From Ectocarpus siliculosus (taxonomy: Eukaryota; Sar; Phaeophyceae; Ectocarpales; Ectocarpaceae), in assembly GCA_000310025.1 (NCBI GenBank), contig FN649740.1, forward strand, positions 5,176,793 to 5,188,519: a stretch of DNA of 11,727 nucleotides, read 5' to 3'. Below the pieces are notes generated by a model. That model searched no databases. It was not told where the DNA came from and saw only the letters and a program-made list of their open reading frames with translations. The translations under genes and the position numbers were made by a program. This document shows positions 1 through 7,413 of the stretch, in pieces (the stretch's first letter is position 1; every line of letters begins with the position of its first letter).

Positions 1-142
1 GAAAAGGGGATTTGGGGGGTGTTTTTATGGAAAGTTTGGCTTGCGCCCAGCCGCCTTGCTGTTTGTCTCCCCCCTTTCGGAGGAGGGAGGGGTCGCCCCC
101 ACCGCGACCCCGGGCCGGGGGGCAGGCCCCCCCGAAACGCCC
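1..142. other. G/C-rich low-complexity flank, no gene
   Basis: This is GC-rich sequence with short G and C runs leading into the poly-G block. Several overlapping frames are open here, but they translate to Gly/Pro/Arg-rich low-complexity peptides produced by the base composition. None has a recognisable domain, so no gene is called. Confidence 0.5.
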
Positions 143-190
143 GGGGGGGGGAGGGGGGGGGGGGCTGGGGGGGGGGGGGGGGGGGGGGGG
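143..190. repeat. Poly-G low-complexity tract
   Basis: The tract is almost pure G over 48 bp: G9 at 143-151, G12 at 153-164 and an unbroken G24 at 167-190, interrupted only by A152 and C165-T166. Four or more G runs on one strand meet the pattern for G-quadruplex formation. Such tracts are unstable and hard to sequence, so the exact length here should be treated as uncertain. Confidence 0.95.
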
Positions 191-988
191 TGCAACGCGA
201 GCGAGCTTTTGTTAGACGAGAAAACGGGGGGCAAGCGCTCTGGTGGAAAAGGTAGAAGCGTAAGTGTGTCTGGTCAGAGATCTGCAATCACTTGTCAGGA
301 GTTGATTCTGACGTACATGGTGTGAGAGGTGTTGTACATGAATGGACGGATGGGTGCTGGCGTCTCCAACGCGACGGTGGTATTGCAGGAGAGAAAGACA
401 GACACCCCGAGGTCGTACACTTCTGATTTGATGCGTTGTAGCTGTGCTGATGTAATGCTACCCACCACCCTTGCCCTTTAGTGCTTTGCTAGACCACTCG
501 GTGAAGCACGAGGAGCACGGCAACCGCTGTTGGATTCAAGCTTCTGTCAGAGGACAGCGGCAGGGGTGGGGATCTCCAGGAATATCACACTGGTTGTCTG
601 GGGACGAACAGCAAATCAACGTGTTCCGAGCGACCAACAAAGAAAAAAAATATAGGTCAACTGTATCTTGAGCGGGTACTCTCGTACGGTGCTGTGTCTG
701 TTTCCAACACGACTCAACGTTCTCTCGAATTGGTAAGTCTATCTGTGATGGTGATTTTCGCTGGCCTCACACGAAAAATACATGTTCCAGTCTCTGCTCA
801 GTACCTTCTAGATGCGCACCAGTCTGTCCTACTGGCCAGGAAGTCTTCCGTCGTTACATATTGCGTGCGTTTTCTTGAAACCTTAACTGCAACGGACAAT
901 CATCTCGAGCACTCCACAGCAACCGAGAAGGACACGACAGGTTCGGAACAGCTGCGAAGCACCCTTCTTCGTTACCGCTGTATCAACG
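191..988. other. Region without a supportable gene; 3' flank of the RS/RGG gene
   Basis: I see no convincing coding region on either strand. The plus-strand frames at 471-671 and 694-1062 show no domain or biased composition. Isolated splice-like signals exist on the plus strand: a pyrimidine tract ending in CTTTAG at about 480, and GTAAGT near 733. The frames between them contain stops, so they do not define an exon. On the minus strand this DNA lies downstream of the 989-2869 gene and may hold its 3' UTR or a last exon. No AATAAA-type signal is obvious. Confidence 0.5.
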
Positions 989-2869
989 TCAACCATCGTT
1001 GTACCACGGGAAACGCAGTCCACGAACGGTACCACAACCCACCTGGGCCTGTCCGGGGCTGAGCCCGGATCCATTCCCACCGCCCATCGGCGCCGCGACT
1101 CCAGCCTCTGTTGTAACCCCCCACAGCGGTCTCTTCGCGGCACCCCCACCGCCACCAGCCGCGCCCCACACCAGCTTCTTTTTCCCTGCCACCGCTCTCC
1201 CCGAAGCCTTCGCAACCGCAGCGCTCAGGCCCGCGGTAGCGGTAGGGGCAGCCTTGTCCCACCGCGGGCGCCTGGGCACGTCACCGCTTGTACCTGGAAC
1301 GGTAGCCGTAGCTGCTGTTTCCGCCACGGCCGGCTTGCCGACGCTGCTGCTGTTGCCGTGACCGCTCTCGCGCTGTCCGCCGTCGGCGTTTCCTTGCTTC
1401 CCCCCGGGGTCGGCGTCTTTGCTGGCGTCGCTGTCGGCATCATCGCCCAAAATCCCGCCCGACACCCACTGCCCATCGACGAAACCCACAACCGGATCAC
1501 TAGAGGCACCTTCTCCGCGTGCGACGCCGCTGCCGGCTCCATGGCCGCGGCGAGCGTTAGTGTCCCCGCCGGACTCTTCCCGCTTGCGTGTGGCTACTGC
1601 CGCGTCACGGCCACCACCTCGCGCGCGATAACTCCCCATTGCTCGGTCGTCGCTGAAATCACCTCCACCGCTCCTCCCTGTGCGATCCCCGTCGCGCCCA
1701 TGCCATCTTCTGTTAGAATCATCATCCTCGCGACGTCGACCCCTCTCGTCGCTATAGCCACCGCCGCCGCCGCCTGCCCACGGTCTACGTCCTCCATCAC
1801 CCTCTCCGTAACGGCCTCTTGAACCGTCGGCGCCGCCATCCCGATCGCGTTCGTACCGACTCCTGCTGGAATCCCGGTAGCCGCCGTGTCTCCCGCCGCC
1901 CCCCCCTGTGTAACCATCTCGCCTGTCCCTGCTTCCGCCGTAGTCCCTTCGGCCACCGCCGTCGCGCCTGGACCCCCCCGACCTTTCCTTGGAACCATCC
2001 CGGCCGGTTCCGTTGCTGTACCCCCTATCGGCGGCGGAAATCGTGTGGCCTTGCCTTCCATCATCGCCGTTACCGCTTCGAGGCCGATCCCGGGACCGTT
2101 CTCTGCGATCGCCGCGCCCGCCGTCAGAGGAGGCACTGGCCTTGTGAACACGGGCACGGTAGTGTTCCTCGTCCATGGGTCCAGCATCTCGCCGACCGTT
2201 GCTCGACCTGCGACTCTCGCGGCGATCCCTGGAACCATTTCTCCGGCGGCTGTTCCCTCCGTCGCAGCTACCGCTGTGCCTGTTGGACTCGCGCCCGTTC
2301 CCGTCGGCGCCGGTGCCTCGACGCCGCCCGCCGCCGCCGTCGCCGCCGCTGCCGCCGCCGCGGGCTGTTCTTCCGAAATCACCTCGCTCATCTTCGTCTT
2401 CGCTAGTGTCATTTTGGTCTGTCTGGCGACGGCGGTAACGACGGCCGTCTCCTCCTGGCCCCTTTCGTCTGCCACCAGCAGGGGATCGGCGGGTTCCTGT
2501 CCGAGAGTGTCCGTCGTCGGTGGAGTTGGCCCTCGATCTTCGCCGCTCGTGCTTGTCTTGCCCGCGCTCTTCGTGTCGGGAACCCTGCTCGGCGCTATTG
2601 TTGCCGCTGCGAGCATCGGTGCTTGGCCCTGTGCTTCTTCCGTCACCCCCGCGAGAGGCTTCGTCGTCATCGCTGCTACTACTGCTGCTGCTGCCGCTGC
2701 TGCTGCTACTGCCGCTGCTGCTGCTGCTGCTGCTGCTGCTGCCGTTGCGATCACTGCCAGGGGAAGCTCCTGGACTCGAAGCCGGTAAACCTTCGCGCGG
2801 CGTTTTTGTTGTCTTGGCCGTCTCAGCGATGCAGCCGTCGTCAGGACGTTCGGTGCTGGAACGGCTCAT
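989..2869 (-). CDS. Predicted RS/RGG-rich nuclear RNA-associated protein with polyserine tract and ULM-like motif
   Basis: The frame has 626 codons. The ATG at 2869 is chosen because its context, CAACCATGAG, has A at -3; the frame continues upstream only to a TTG. Residues 44-66 are polyserine broken by two glycines, followed by DDDE. Residues of about 97-440 are dominated by Arg, Ser, Gly and Asp, with RS, RD and RGG/GGGR groups such as YRARGGGRD at 414-422. This composition is typical of disordered nuclear RNA-processing proteins. The tail from about 458 is less repetitive and carries RRPRWD (533-538), KKKLVWG (563-569) and KRPLWG (579-584). RRPRWD matches the basic-RW-acidic pattern of UHM ligand motifs, known from SF1 and SF3B1. 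No RRM, helicase or other folded domain is visible, so the role is inferred from composition. No intron is needed across 1.9 kb. A donor-like CCCAG|GTGGGT near 1040 means the true C-terminus could lie in a further exon. Antisense frames over the same DNA are shadows. Confidence 0.6.
   Translation of the reverse strand: MSRSSTERPDDGCIAETAKTTKTPREGLPASSPGASPGSDRNGSSSSSSSSSGSSSSSGSSSSSSSDDDEASRGGDGRSTGPSTDARSGNNSAEQGSRHEERGQDKHERRRSRANSTDDGHSRTGTRRSPAGGRRKGPGGDGRRYRRRQTDQNDTSEDEDERGDFGRTARGGGSGGDGGGGRRRGTGADGNGRESNRHSGSCDGGNSRRRNGSRDRRESRRSSNGRRDAGPMDEEHYRARVHKASASSDGGRGDRRERSRDRPRSGNGDDGRQGHTISAADRGYSNGTGRDGSKERSGGSRRDGGGRRDYGGSRDRRDGYTGGGGGRHGGYRDSSRSRYERDRDGGADGSRGRYGEGDGGRRPWAGGGGGGYSDERGRRREDDDSNRRWHGRDGDRTGRSGGGDFSDDRAMGSYRARGGGRDAAVATRKREESGGDTNARRGHGAGSGVARGEGASSDPVVGFVDGQWVSGGILGDDADSDASKDADPGGKQGNADGGQRESGHGNSSSVGKPAVAETAATATVPGTSGDVPRRPRWDKAAPTATAGLSAAVAKASGRAVAGKKKLVWGAAGGGGGAAKRPLWGVTTEAGVAAPMGGGNGSGLSPGQAQVGCGTVRGLRFPWYNDG
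1256..1273 (-). other. ULM-like motif RRPRWD in the RS/RGG protein
   Basis: Six codons read Arg-Arg-Pro-Arg-Trp-Asp, followed by Lys-Ala-Ala-Pro. Known ULMs place basic residues before an Arg-Trp pair, often followed by an acidic residue, and dock into UHM domains of U2AF-type factors. The match is by pattern only. Two further basic-x-Trp motifs follow towards the C-terminus at 1163-1183 and 1118-1135. Confidence 0.45.
2672..2740 (-). repeat. CTG/AGC-type triplet repeat encoding polyserine
   Basis: The plus strand reads CTG with occasional CTA, CCG and CTACTA variants. On the minus strand this is mostly AGC serine codons, giving 21 Ser and 2 Gly over residues 44-66 of the RS/RGG protein. Near-uniform use of a single serine codon suggests recent slippage expansion, so length variation between individuals is likely. 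Confidence 0.9.
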
Positions 2870-3036
2870 GGTTGAACAGCCAACTGGAAAAAGCGCGTGT
2901 TGGGTGGTGGTGTTGTGGTACAATGTACGGGGTTAGAACGGAGAAGACTGTTCCGCGGGAATCAGAAAGCGAATACGTTCGTGGGGATCTAGACACAACC
3001 AAGCGGAGACTACCCGCAAGGGGTGGAGAGGTGACA
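2870..3036. other. Upstream region of the minus-strand gene
   Basis: This stretch probably holds the 5' UTR and proximal promoter of the 989-2869 gene. I see no second gene. An open frame on the minus strand (2933-3229) has no recognisable features and crosses homopolymer C tracts. Confidence 0.4.
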
Positions 3037-3089
3037 CCCCCCCCCCTAGACCTGCACGACTATGAGTACATGAGTACACCCCCCCCCCC
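3037..3089. repeat. Twin poly-C tracts with an 8-bp tandem duplication
   Basis: C10 occupies 3037-3046 and C11 occupies 3079-3089. Between them ATGAGTAC is repeated exactly in tandem at 3062-3069 and 3070-3077. On the minus strand these are G tracts just upstream of the RS/RGG gene. Confidence 0.9.
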
Positions 3090-3094
3090 TTATA
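3089..3094 (-). promoter_or_regulatory. TATA-like hexamer TATAAG
   Basis: On the minus strand TATAAG lies about 220 bp upstream of the chosen ATG of the RS/RGG gene, directly before a G11 tract. It is the only TATA-like word I noticed in this upstream region. A hexamer match alone is weak evidence. Confidence 0.15.
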
Positions 3095-3188
3095 CCAACT
3101 GTTTCGAAGGTCGATTGCCCCGCAACCAAGGGGGTGCGGAAACAGAACGATATGTTTACGGAATGACCCCAACGAGATGTTTCCAAAA

Positions 3189-3204
3189 CCACCATTTTTG
3201 GTGG
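3189..3204. repeat. Perfect short hairpin CCACCA-TTTT-TGGTGG
   Basis: Six-base arms at 3189-3194 and 3199-3204 pair perfectly around a T4 loop. It lies in the gene-free stretch between the RS/RGG gene and the tandem array. No T run follows it closely enough to suggest a terminator, and no function is assigned. Confidence 0.7.
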
Positions 3205-3858
3205 TGGCATAATCTTGGTTGTGGACCAATCGAGCTTTGAAGTTAGGTCTAGGGTCTACAGTAGGATTGGTGCCATCTCTCCGCCTCTTACGGTCATTAC
3301 ATACTGCTGTGTAGCCTTTCGATGTTGAACGCGAGAGGCAACACAGACGGCGCGGCTTTCGCTGAGAAAATCAGCCCCATGCCGTAAAATTGCCTCTCCG
3401 CTCTCCCGCAAGCAGCAAAGCTTATCCGAATATACCAAACTGTTGCCGTTGTAAGAGCTGCTAACGTCAAGGACCATGGACAGATACCGCCCCTGGCGGT
3501 GCAAACATCACGCAGTTCACCAATATAAACGCACAGAGTCAGCGCGGTAGGTGGGTCACTTGTCTTACAGATAATACTCTTCAGCCCACCTAAACCAGCC
3601 CCCCTGCAAATACGGTCCACAGTAGTAGTCGCTCAAATCTCACCTCTGGACAATGTACGCGATTATCCCCCAAGTTGGATCCTCTCCTTGGCGTAGCAGC
3701 GCGCGAGGGTTGGGCAAGCACCGGCATGTGGGGAAGCACCCAAGCACCCCCGCTTGACCCCCGCTTGACCCCCGGGATAGGGGGACGGCGTTCGAGATCG
3801 TCGTAAAGTGGGGGGTACACTTTCCTATGCGTGTCACCCCTCTGAGAGCATGCTTGGA
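3205..3858. other. Unique sequence flanking the array, no gene seen
   Basis: Short minus-strand frames at 3256-3504, 3297-3620 and 3590-3820 overlap one another in different frames and show no domain, so none is called. The only structure I see is a 2.5-copy tandem repeat of CCCCCGCTTGA (3747-3757, 3758-3768, then CCCCC). The sequence does not resemble the end of the 3.58-kb unit, so the array starts abruptly at 3859. Confidence 0.5.
3747..3773. repeat. 11-bp tandem repeat, 2.5 copies
   Basis: CCCCCGCTTGA is repeated exactly at 3747-3757 and 3758-3768 and is followed by another CCCCC. It lies about 85 bp before the array boundary. Confidence 0.9.
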
Positions 3859-3864
3859 GCGTCC
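3859..3864. repeat. 6-bp direct repeat GCGTCC at the left edge of the array (TSD candidate)
   Basis: GCGTCC here is identical to 7436-7441 and 11018-11023. The base before it is A, against C at the two internal junctions, so the shared sequence is exactly six bases on the left side. This is what a target-site duplication next to a terminal inverted repeat would look like. Confidence 0.5.
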
Positions 3865-3893
3865 GGAACAGGGACCATGGGTAGGGATAAATT

Positions 3894-3979
3894 TTTTAAA
3901 AGCGGCGCCTCTGATTGGCCCAAACCGCCGCATTTGAACGAAGCTGATTGGGAGTTTGAAAGCGGGTTTTAAAAGCGGC
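3894..3979. promoter_or_regulatory. Promoter-like module: twin inverted CCAAT boxes within T4A4GCGGC repeats (copy 1)
   Basis: Two ATTGG cores (reverse CCAAT) lie at 3914-3918 and 3947-3951, 33 bp apart. They read CCAATCAGA and CCAATCAGC on the minus strand and fit the NF-Y pattern. Spacing of about three helical turns between NF-Y sites is known from cell-cycle promoters. The pair is bracketed by an exact 13-bp direct repeat, TTTTAAAAGCGGC, at 3894-3906 and 3967-3979, whose TTTTAAAA could act as a TATA-like element. No transcript start is known. Confidence 0.35.
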
Positions 3980-4017
3980 ACTTGGGATTAGTACGAAAGG
4001 AGTTGTAAAGACCGCGC

Positions 4018-4051
4018 GCGCGTGCGTTGTACTAAGAACCAACGTGCGCGC
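4018..4051 (+). other. 12-bp stem with G-U pairs, possible structured RNA element (copy 1)
   Basis: Arms 4018-4029 and 4040-4051 pair over 12 bp around a 10-nt loop starting UACUAA. Two central pairs are G-U wobbles, so the stem is better as RNA than as DNA. It lies about 65 bp downstream of the CCAAT pair, where a transcript from that module could begin. No known RNA family is recognised. Confidence 0.35.
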
Positions 4052-4253
4052 CGGCAGCACTGCACAGCTGCACAGCGCACAACACGTGCTTGCCAGCGTA
4101 TGTATATCGCGTGGACAGACGCCGCGACGTGGTGAGATGCCAGGCAATGCCCCTCATGAAACCACCTGGGGCTGGGCTGCTATTGCGGCGGCGTGAACCT
4201 CCTGCTTGAAGCAAACGACCTCATCATCAACCAGAGCGCCGGTTGTGTTTTGG

Positions 4254-4271
4254 CATCATCATCATCATCAT
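4254..4271. repeat. CAT triplet repeat, six units (copy 1)
   Basis: Six exact CAT triplets are followed by GACCGACC. The count is the same at 7831-7848 and 11413-11430, although such tracts mutate quickly. That agrees with very recent duplication of the unit. Confidence 0.9.
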
Positions 4272-4887
4272 GACCGACCACGAAGCAACGGACATGGGAT
4301 AAGGGCGTGGTGGCGACGGCTGGCTGTGTAAAACACGTTGCTGAGCACTGGCGGCGGTAAAGCTAGGAGGAGAGGCAGAGGTAGCAGCGGTCACCCCGTT
4401 TCGGCTTTTCCAGGTGAATATGTTGGTGCTACAAGCAGGTGTACAGCAACAGCAGTGAGTTGCAGCGCTTAGCCTTCGTGGGGTGTATCGTGTGCGTGCC
4501 TCTCTGTACGCTGCTTAGTACCCCATTGATGTGACGGCTGCTGCTGTACTGCTGTAGTGTGCGTACATAACGGGTACCGAACGTTTCTTTATTAACAGAT
4601 CAGCAGGTGCTGTCCTGCAACGTCGTCACGAAATCAATCGGTCTTTTCTCGCAAGCATTATTTCACCACAGCGCAGCAACTTTACAGCAGTGTAGCAGAT
4701 AGAGTCGATGACCGTCAGCAGTGCCGGCCCGCTCGTAAGAGCTTGGGCGAGGTTAAGCACCTTGCCACAGCCATGTGAGCTGTGTATCATATCCTCTTAC
4801 TTTATTTTTGCCAGCTAGTACTGCGAAGACAGCACAGCAGATAGAGTTCATGCCCACCCCCTTTGAACACCAAGCTTTCATCCCAGT

Positions 4888-5157
4888 ATGTCTAGTCTAC
4901 CTCAGAAGAAGGCATTACAAGACCGTCTGCAAGCACCTTACAGTAGGTTACCGTTCCCAAATGAGAACCCACACGATCTATCGTATGCATATTTATCCTC
5001 ATCCTCAGTCGCTGTTTCAAACGTTGAGAATCCGCGCATGTTTCCGTGCCGGGGTGCCGCTCATCGCAACCGTCGATCCGCTCGGTCAACGCCTATTCTC
5101 CCACGGCTGATTTCGCCTCGTCTACACTGCTCGCATCTAGAGGCAACGTCACGCTAA
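4888..5157 (+). CDS. Small ATG-initiated open frame, 89 codons, unassigned (copy 1)
   Basis: A true ATG opens an 89-residue frame starting MSSLPQKKALQDRLQ. It is rich in Ser, Pro and Arg, with a CRGAAHRNRRSARS basic stretch around residues 54-67. No domain, signal peptide or membrane segment is seen. The frame is identical in copy 2, but the copies are nearly identical throughout, so this is not evidence of selection. Pyrimidine-AG words nearby, for example TTTTTGCCAG before 4816, leave room for a spliced gene. Chance is the simplest explanation. Confidence 0.12.
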   Translation: MSSLPQKKALQDRLQAPYSRLPFPNENPHDLSYAYLSSSSVAVSNVENPRMFPCRGAAHRNRRSARSTPILPRLISPRLHCSHLEATSR

Positions 5158-5210
5158 TAGTCCTTTGATGGGGCGTCAATGCCACGCCGTATGCATACGT
5201 CGTCGTACAT

Positions 5211-5231
5211 GTGGCTGTTCAGGGCAGCCAC
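5211..5231. repeat. Perfect 7-bp hairpin in the unit (copy 1)
   Basis: GTGGCTG (5211-5217) pairs with CAGCCAC (5225-5231) around a 7-nt loop. The same hairpin occurs in copy 2 near 8788-8808. No function is apparent. Confidence 0.5.
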
Positions 5232-6155
5232 CTGATTGATCTGCCCCAATAACTACCCCCGAACCAAGCCTAAAGAACATACAAACAACCAATACAAAGC
5301 GCAACCTAGCTCGTGAGGGGGGACCCCCGAAGACGAAATCCGTCCGGAAGCTGCATCGCTGCATGTATCAAGCTGTGACTAGGGGTCAAAGGCCGTTTCT
5401 TCCCACGTCCAACCTCAAATCCTTTCATTTGTAGCAACTGTATCCACGCAGTCCCTTCCGAGGAACTGGAGATCTGTTAAGGTCTGCTTGCTGTACGTCG
5501 GCAACCTTGTCACGGTCCTTTCTTTTTTGTCGTCAACGTTCAACTGCAACCTTCAGCAGTATGTAGCGGGTTGTTTGTTCTTACCTCCTGTGTACCGCAG
5601 TTTTATGTACATAGCGCGAGTGTAATTCAGGGTTTATCATCGGTAACGCTCGTTGAGGCGGACACAGGGTGCAGGCTTGTATGGTAGTAAATACGTGGTA
5701 CATCGTTGAGGCGTGTCAATGCATTTGCTGACGTTTTCCCTCCTGTGTGTTCTTCGTACCCCTTTCCTCCTCTTGCTCCATCCGTGCATCAGGTACTCTC
5801 GCTCAGCATCCTAACGGCACCGCGGCGCTGGCGGGAAGCCGGCCGCGACTCGAGCCTCACTTGACAAGCCGGTTCATCTTTAGGTGGGTCACATGCATAG
5901 AGCAGCAACAGGGGGTTTCGTGCAGTCCAGATTGCGATACAACTCTGCGGATGAGCGTGATATTGTTGAGGGATACGCTTGCATGCGTGCTGCTGGGAGC
6001 GACATTTGTGCTACTCAAGTGTTTGTAGAGTTTCTGCATTTTTGTTTACGACGCATACTTGTATCGATGGCACAACGGCCGGGCACACTTTTACCAACTG
6101 TCCGCGGTCCAACCATGGCACTACAAAGGGCCGTAGAGAAGTTCGACGCTTGGGT

Positions 6156-6494
6156 ATGTTCACTTTTGCCTTTTGGCCTCTGATGAAAATGCTGAATCGC
6201 AAAACACATGTCATGTTCTCGCTTTGGATGACAGGTGTTCATACAACCGAGCGCTGGACATCAAGACGGGGTCGAAGGCTGATTTGGCGGTTCCTCTCCG
6301 TCGAACAGCTACCCAACCTATGGGGTGCCAGGGCAGTGTTTGAAGACGTGGTGTTAATCCTGCGCGATGTAACGGCGATTCAATGCGAACCTCTTGGTGA
6401 TCATTGGCAGCCATCTTGCATCCTGCGGAGAACTGTTGTGACGACCGGAAGATGTAAACGCTTGGTTTACGCACAGGCACATTCGGAGATCTAG
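6156..6494 (+). CDS. Longest frame of the unit, unassigned (copy 1)
   Basis: The frame is open for 171 codons from 5979, but that start is TTG. The first ATG is at 6156, giving 112 residues beginning MFTFAFWPLMKML. The N-terminus is hydrophobic and aromatic and the middle is Arg- and Trp-rich (RWTSRRGRRLIWRFL). No known family is recognised. By a rough stop-codon expectation, a 171-codon frame in 3.6 kb is slightly long for chance but not decisive. A second frame over 6240-6334 reads a plausible peptide (YNRALDIKTGSKADLAVPL), so the coding frame is ambiguous and splicing is possible. Confidence 0.15.
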   Translation: MFTFAFWPLMKMLNRKTHVMFSLWMTGVHTTERWTSRRGRRLIWRFLSVEQLPNLWGARAVFEDVVLILRDVTAIQCEPLGDHWQPSCILRRTVVTTGRCKRLVYAQAHSEI

Positions 6495-6704
6495 GGTTCG
6501 TTTTCCATGCTTATTCGTTGCTATTTCAGCGAGCGCCTATTCGGCGAGCAAATGCTGTTGTGTCCCGTTGGAATTTGGAAACGCCTTGTGTATAGGTTAC
6601 AGCGGTAGCAGCCGGTGACTGGGGTAGTGAGTAGGGGCGGTTTGGTGGGGACGGGGGCGTCCATGCGAAGATGGGCATGAGGGGATAGAAGTACCATCCG
6701 TGCT

Positions 6705-6789
6705 ATGGAGGCTGGACATGTGTCATTTTTCGGGGGGGCGTGCAAACCTTGTGGGCACCACAACAGCAGTAGGAGTGCCTGGCAGCAAC
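6705..6789 (+). other. Candidate first exon ending at a GTAAGT donor (copy 1)
   Basis: ATG at 6705 opens 28 codons that include CKPCGHH. The frame runs into AAC|GTAAGTAC, where the donor GT lies at 6790-6791. This is one of the best donor matches on the plus strand of the unit. No matching downstream exon could be fixed by eye. The same arrangement is present in copy 2 at 10287. Confidence 0.15.
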
Positions 6790-6867
6790 GTAAGTACATA
6801 GCAGTAATGGGAGAGAACTACATAGTGTTGGCAAACTCTGCTGTCGCTGAAGTTCCAATTCTTGTTT

Positions 6868-6883
6868 CCCAAACCGGTTTGGG
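6868..6883. repeat. Perfect 16-bp palindrome CCCAAACCGGTTTGGG (copy 1)
   Basis: The word equals its own reverse complement over 16 bp. It could bind a dimeric protein or be incidental. Confidence 0.6.
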
Positions 6884-7071
6884 GGTAAACGGCAACGGCC
6901 GATGCTAGCCCTGATCGGGGTGTGGTGCAGTGTTCTGTAGCAGAACCAACCTACACAGACGTGATGCTGCCGTGTTTTTCGTAGACGTCTGAATGTAGAA
7001 GAACACATGGCTTGAATGTACACGCATCGATCCTTCTCGTAAGATGCCCAATGTAGAGCAAAACACTATAC

Positions 7072-7102
7072 TTTGAAATCGAACTCGATTTGAAAGAGAT
7101 AA
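7072..7102. repeat. 31-bp direct repeat A (copy 1)
   Basis: This 31-bp block matches 7272-7302 at 28 positions, exactly 200 bp away. Its core is AAATCGAACTCGATTT, one base from a perfect palindrome. Weaker similarity continues on the right into the A-rich stretch. Repeats of this kind before a hairpin resemble iterons, but no initiator protein is encoded here. Confidence 0.8.
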
Positions 7103-7211
7103 GTACACGTACAACAGACGCATGCAAGAAAAAAAAAAAGGTGGTACCTTCCGCACAATCATAAAGCCTCTTAATTTAGTGCACTCCCTCGGCCGCAATT
7201 CCTTGTACATT

Positions 7212-7229
7212 CTGATGCGCATGCATCAG
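7212..7229. repeat. Perfect 7-bp hairpin CTGATGC-GCAT-GCATCAG (copy 1)
   Basis: Seven-base arms pair perfectly around a 4-base loop. This is the first of a dense series of inverted repeats leading to the unit junction. Confidence 0.6.
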
Positions 7230-7271
7230 TCCTCCTCGCAAAGTGCCAGGCAATGCAGAACAAAAAACGAT

Positions 7272-7302
7272 TTTGAAATCGAGCTCGATTTGAGCGAGAT
7301 AA
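7272..7302. repeat. 31-bp direct repeat B with perfect 16-bp palindrome (copy 1)
   Basis: This is the partner of 7072-7102. Positions 7276-7291 read AAATCGAGCTCGATTT, a perfect 16-bp palindrome. Confidence 0.8.
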
Positions 7303-7336
7303 CAGTCAAAACAACAGGGCACAGAAAGGAGAAAAA

Positions 7337-7362
7337 AAGAGGCTTCAGCCCAAACGCCTCTT
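7337..7362. repeat. Inverted repeat AAGAGGC / GCCTCTT (copy 1)
   Basis: Seven-base arms at 7337-7343 and 7356-7362 pair perfectly across a 12-base loop, with an A run before and a T run after. A hairpin followed by T7 could end a polymerase III transcript, but none is known to arrive here. Confidence 0.5.
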
Positions 7363-7370
7363 CGTATTTT

Positions 7371-7389
7371 TTTCGCGCTTCGCGCGAAA
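7371..7389. promoter_or_regulatory. Face-to-face E2F-type sites (copy 1)
   Basis: TTTCGCGC at 7371-7378 and GCGCGAAA at 7382-7389 are both full matches to the E2F/DP consensus TTTSGCGC. They are inverted around TTC and lie about 100 bp before the CCAAT pair of the next copy. Because the arms pair, the site may equally be just a hairpin. Confidence 0.4.
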
Positions 7390-7413
7390 TTAATATAACT
7401 CCTTCCCGGGTTG

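Noticed and set aside
12-325. Several overlapping open frames on both strands around the poly-G tract
   Set aside because: They are homopolymer and GC composition products giving Gly/Pro/Arg runs, with no independent coding evidence.
471-1062. Plus-strand gene using the acceptor near 480 and GTAAGT donor near 733
   Set aside because: The frames I followed between the two signals contain stops, and the translated stretches show no domain.
1594-2754. 386-codon minus-strand open frame in another register
   Set aside because: It is an Ala/Thr/Gly-rich shadow of the same DNA. The polyserine run becomes polyalanine, and no motif is seen.
1886-2788. 300-codon plus-strand open frame
   Set aside because: It is antisense to the RS/RGG frame and translates to Ala/Val/Pro-rich low complexity. 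The GC-rich triplet composition of the opposite strand explains the lack of stops.
5176-5364. Minus-strand frame in copy 1 (corresponding to 8753-9016 in copy 2)
   Set aside because: Two 1-bp indels between otherwise near-identical copies change the frame and length, which argues against coding.
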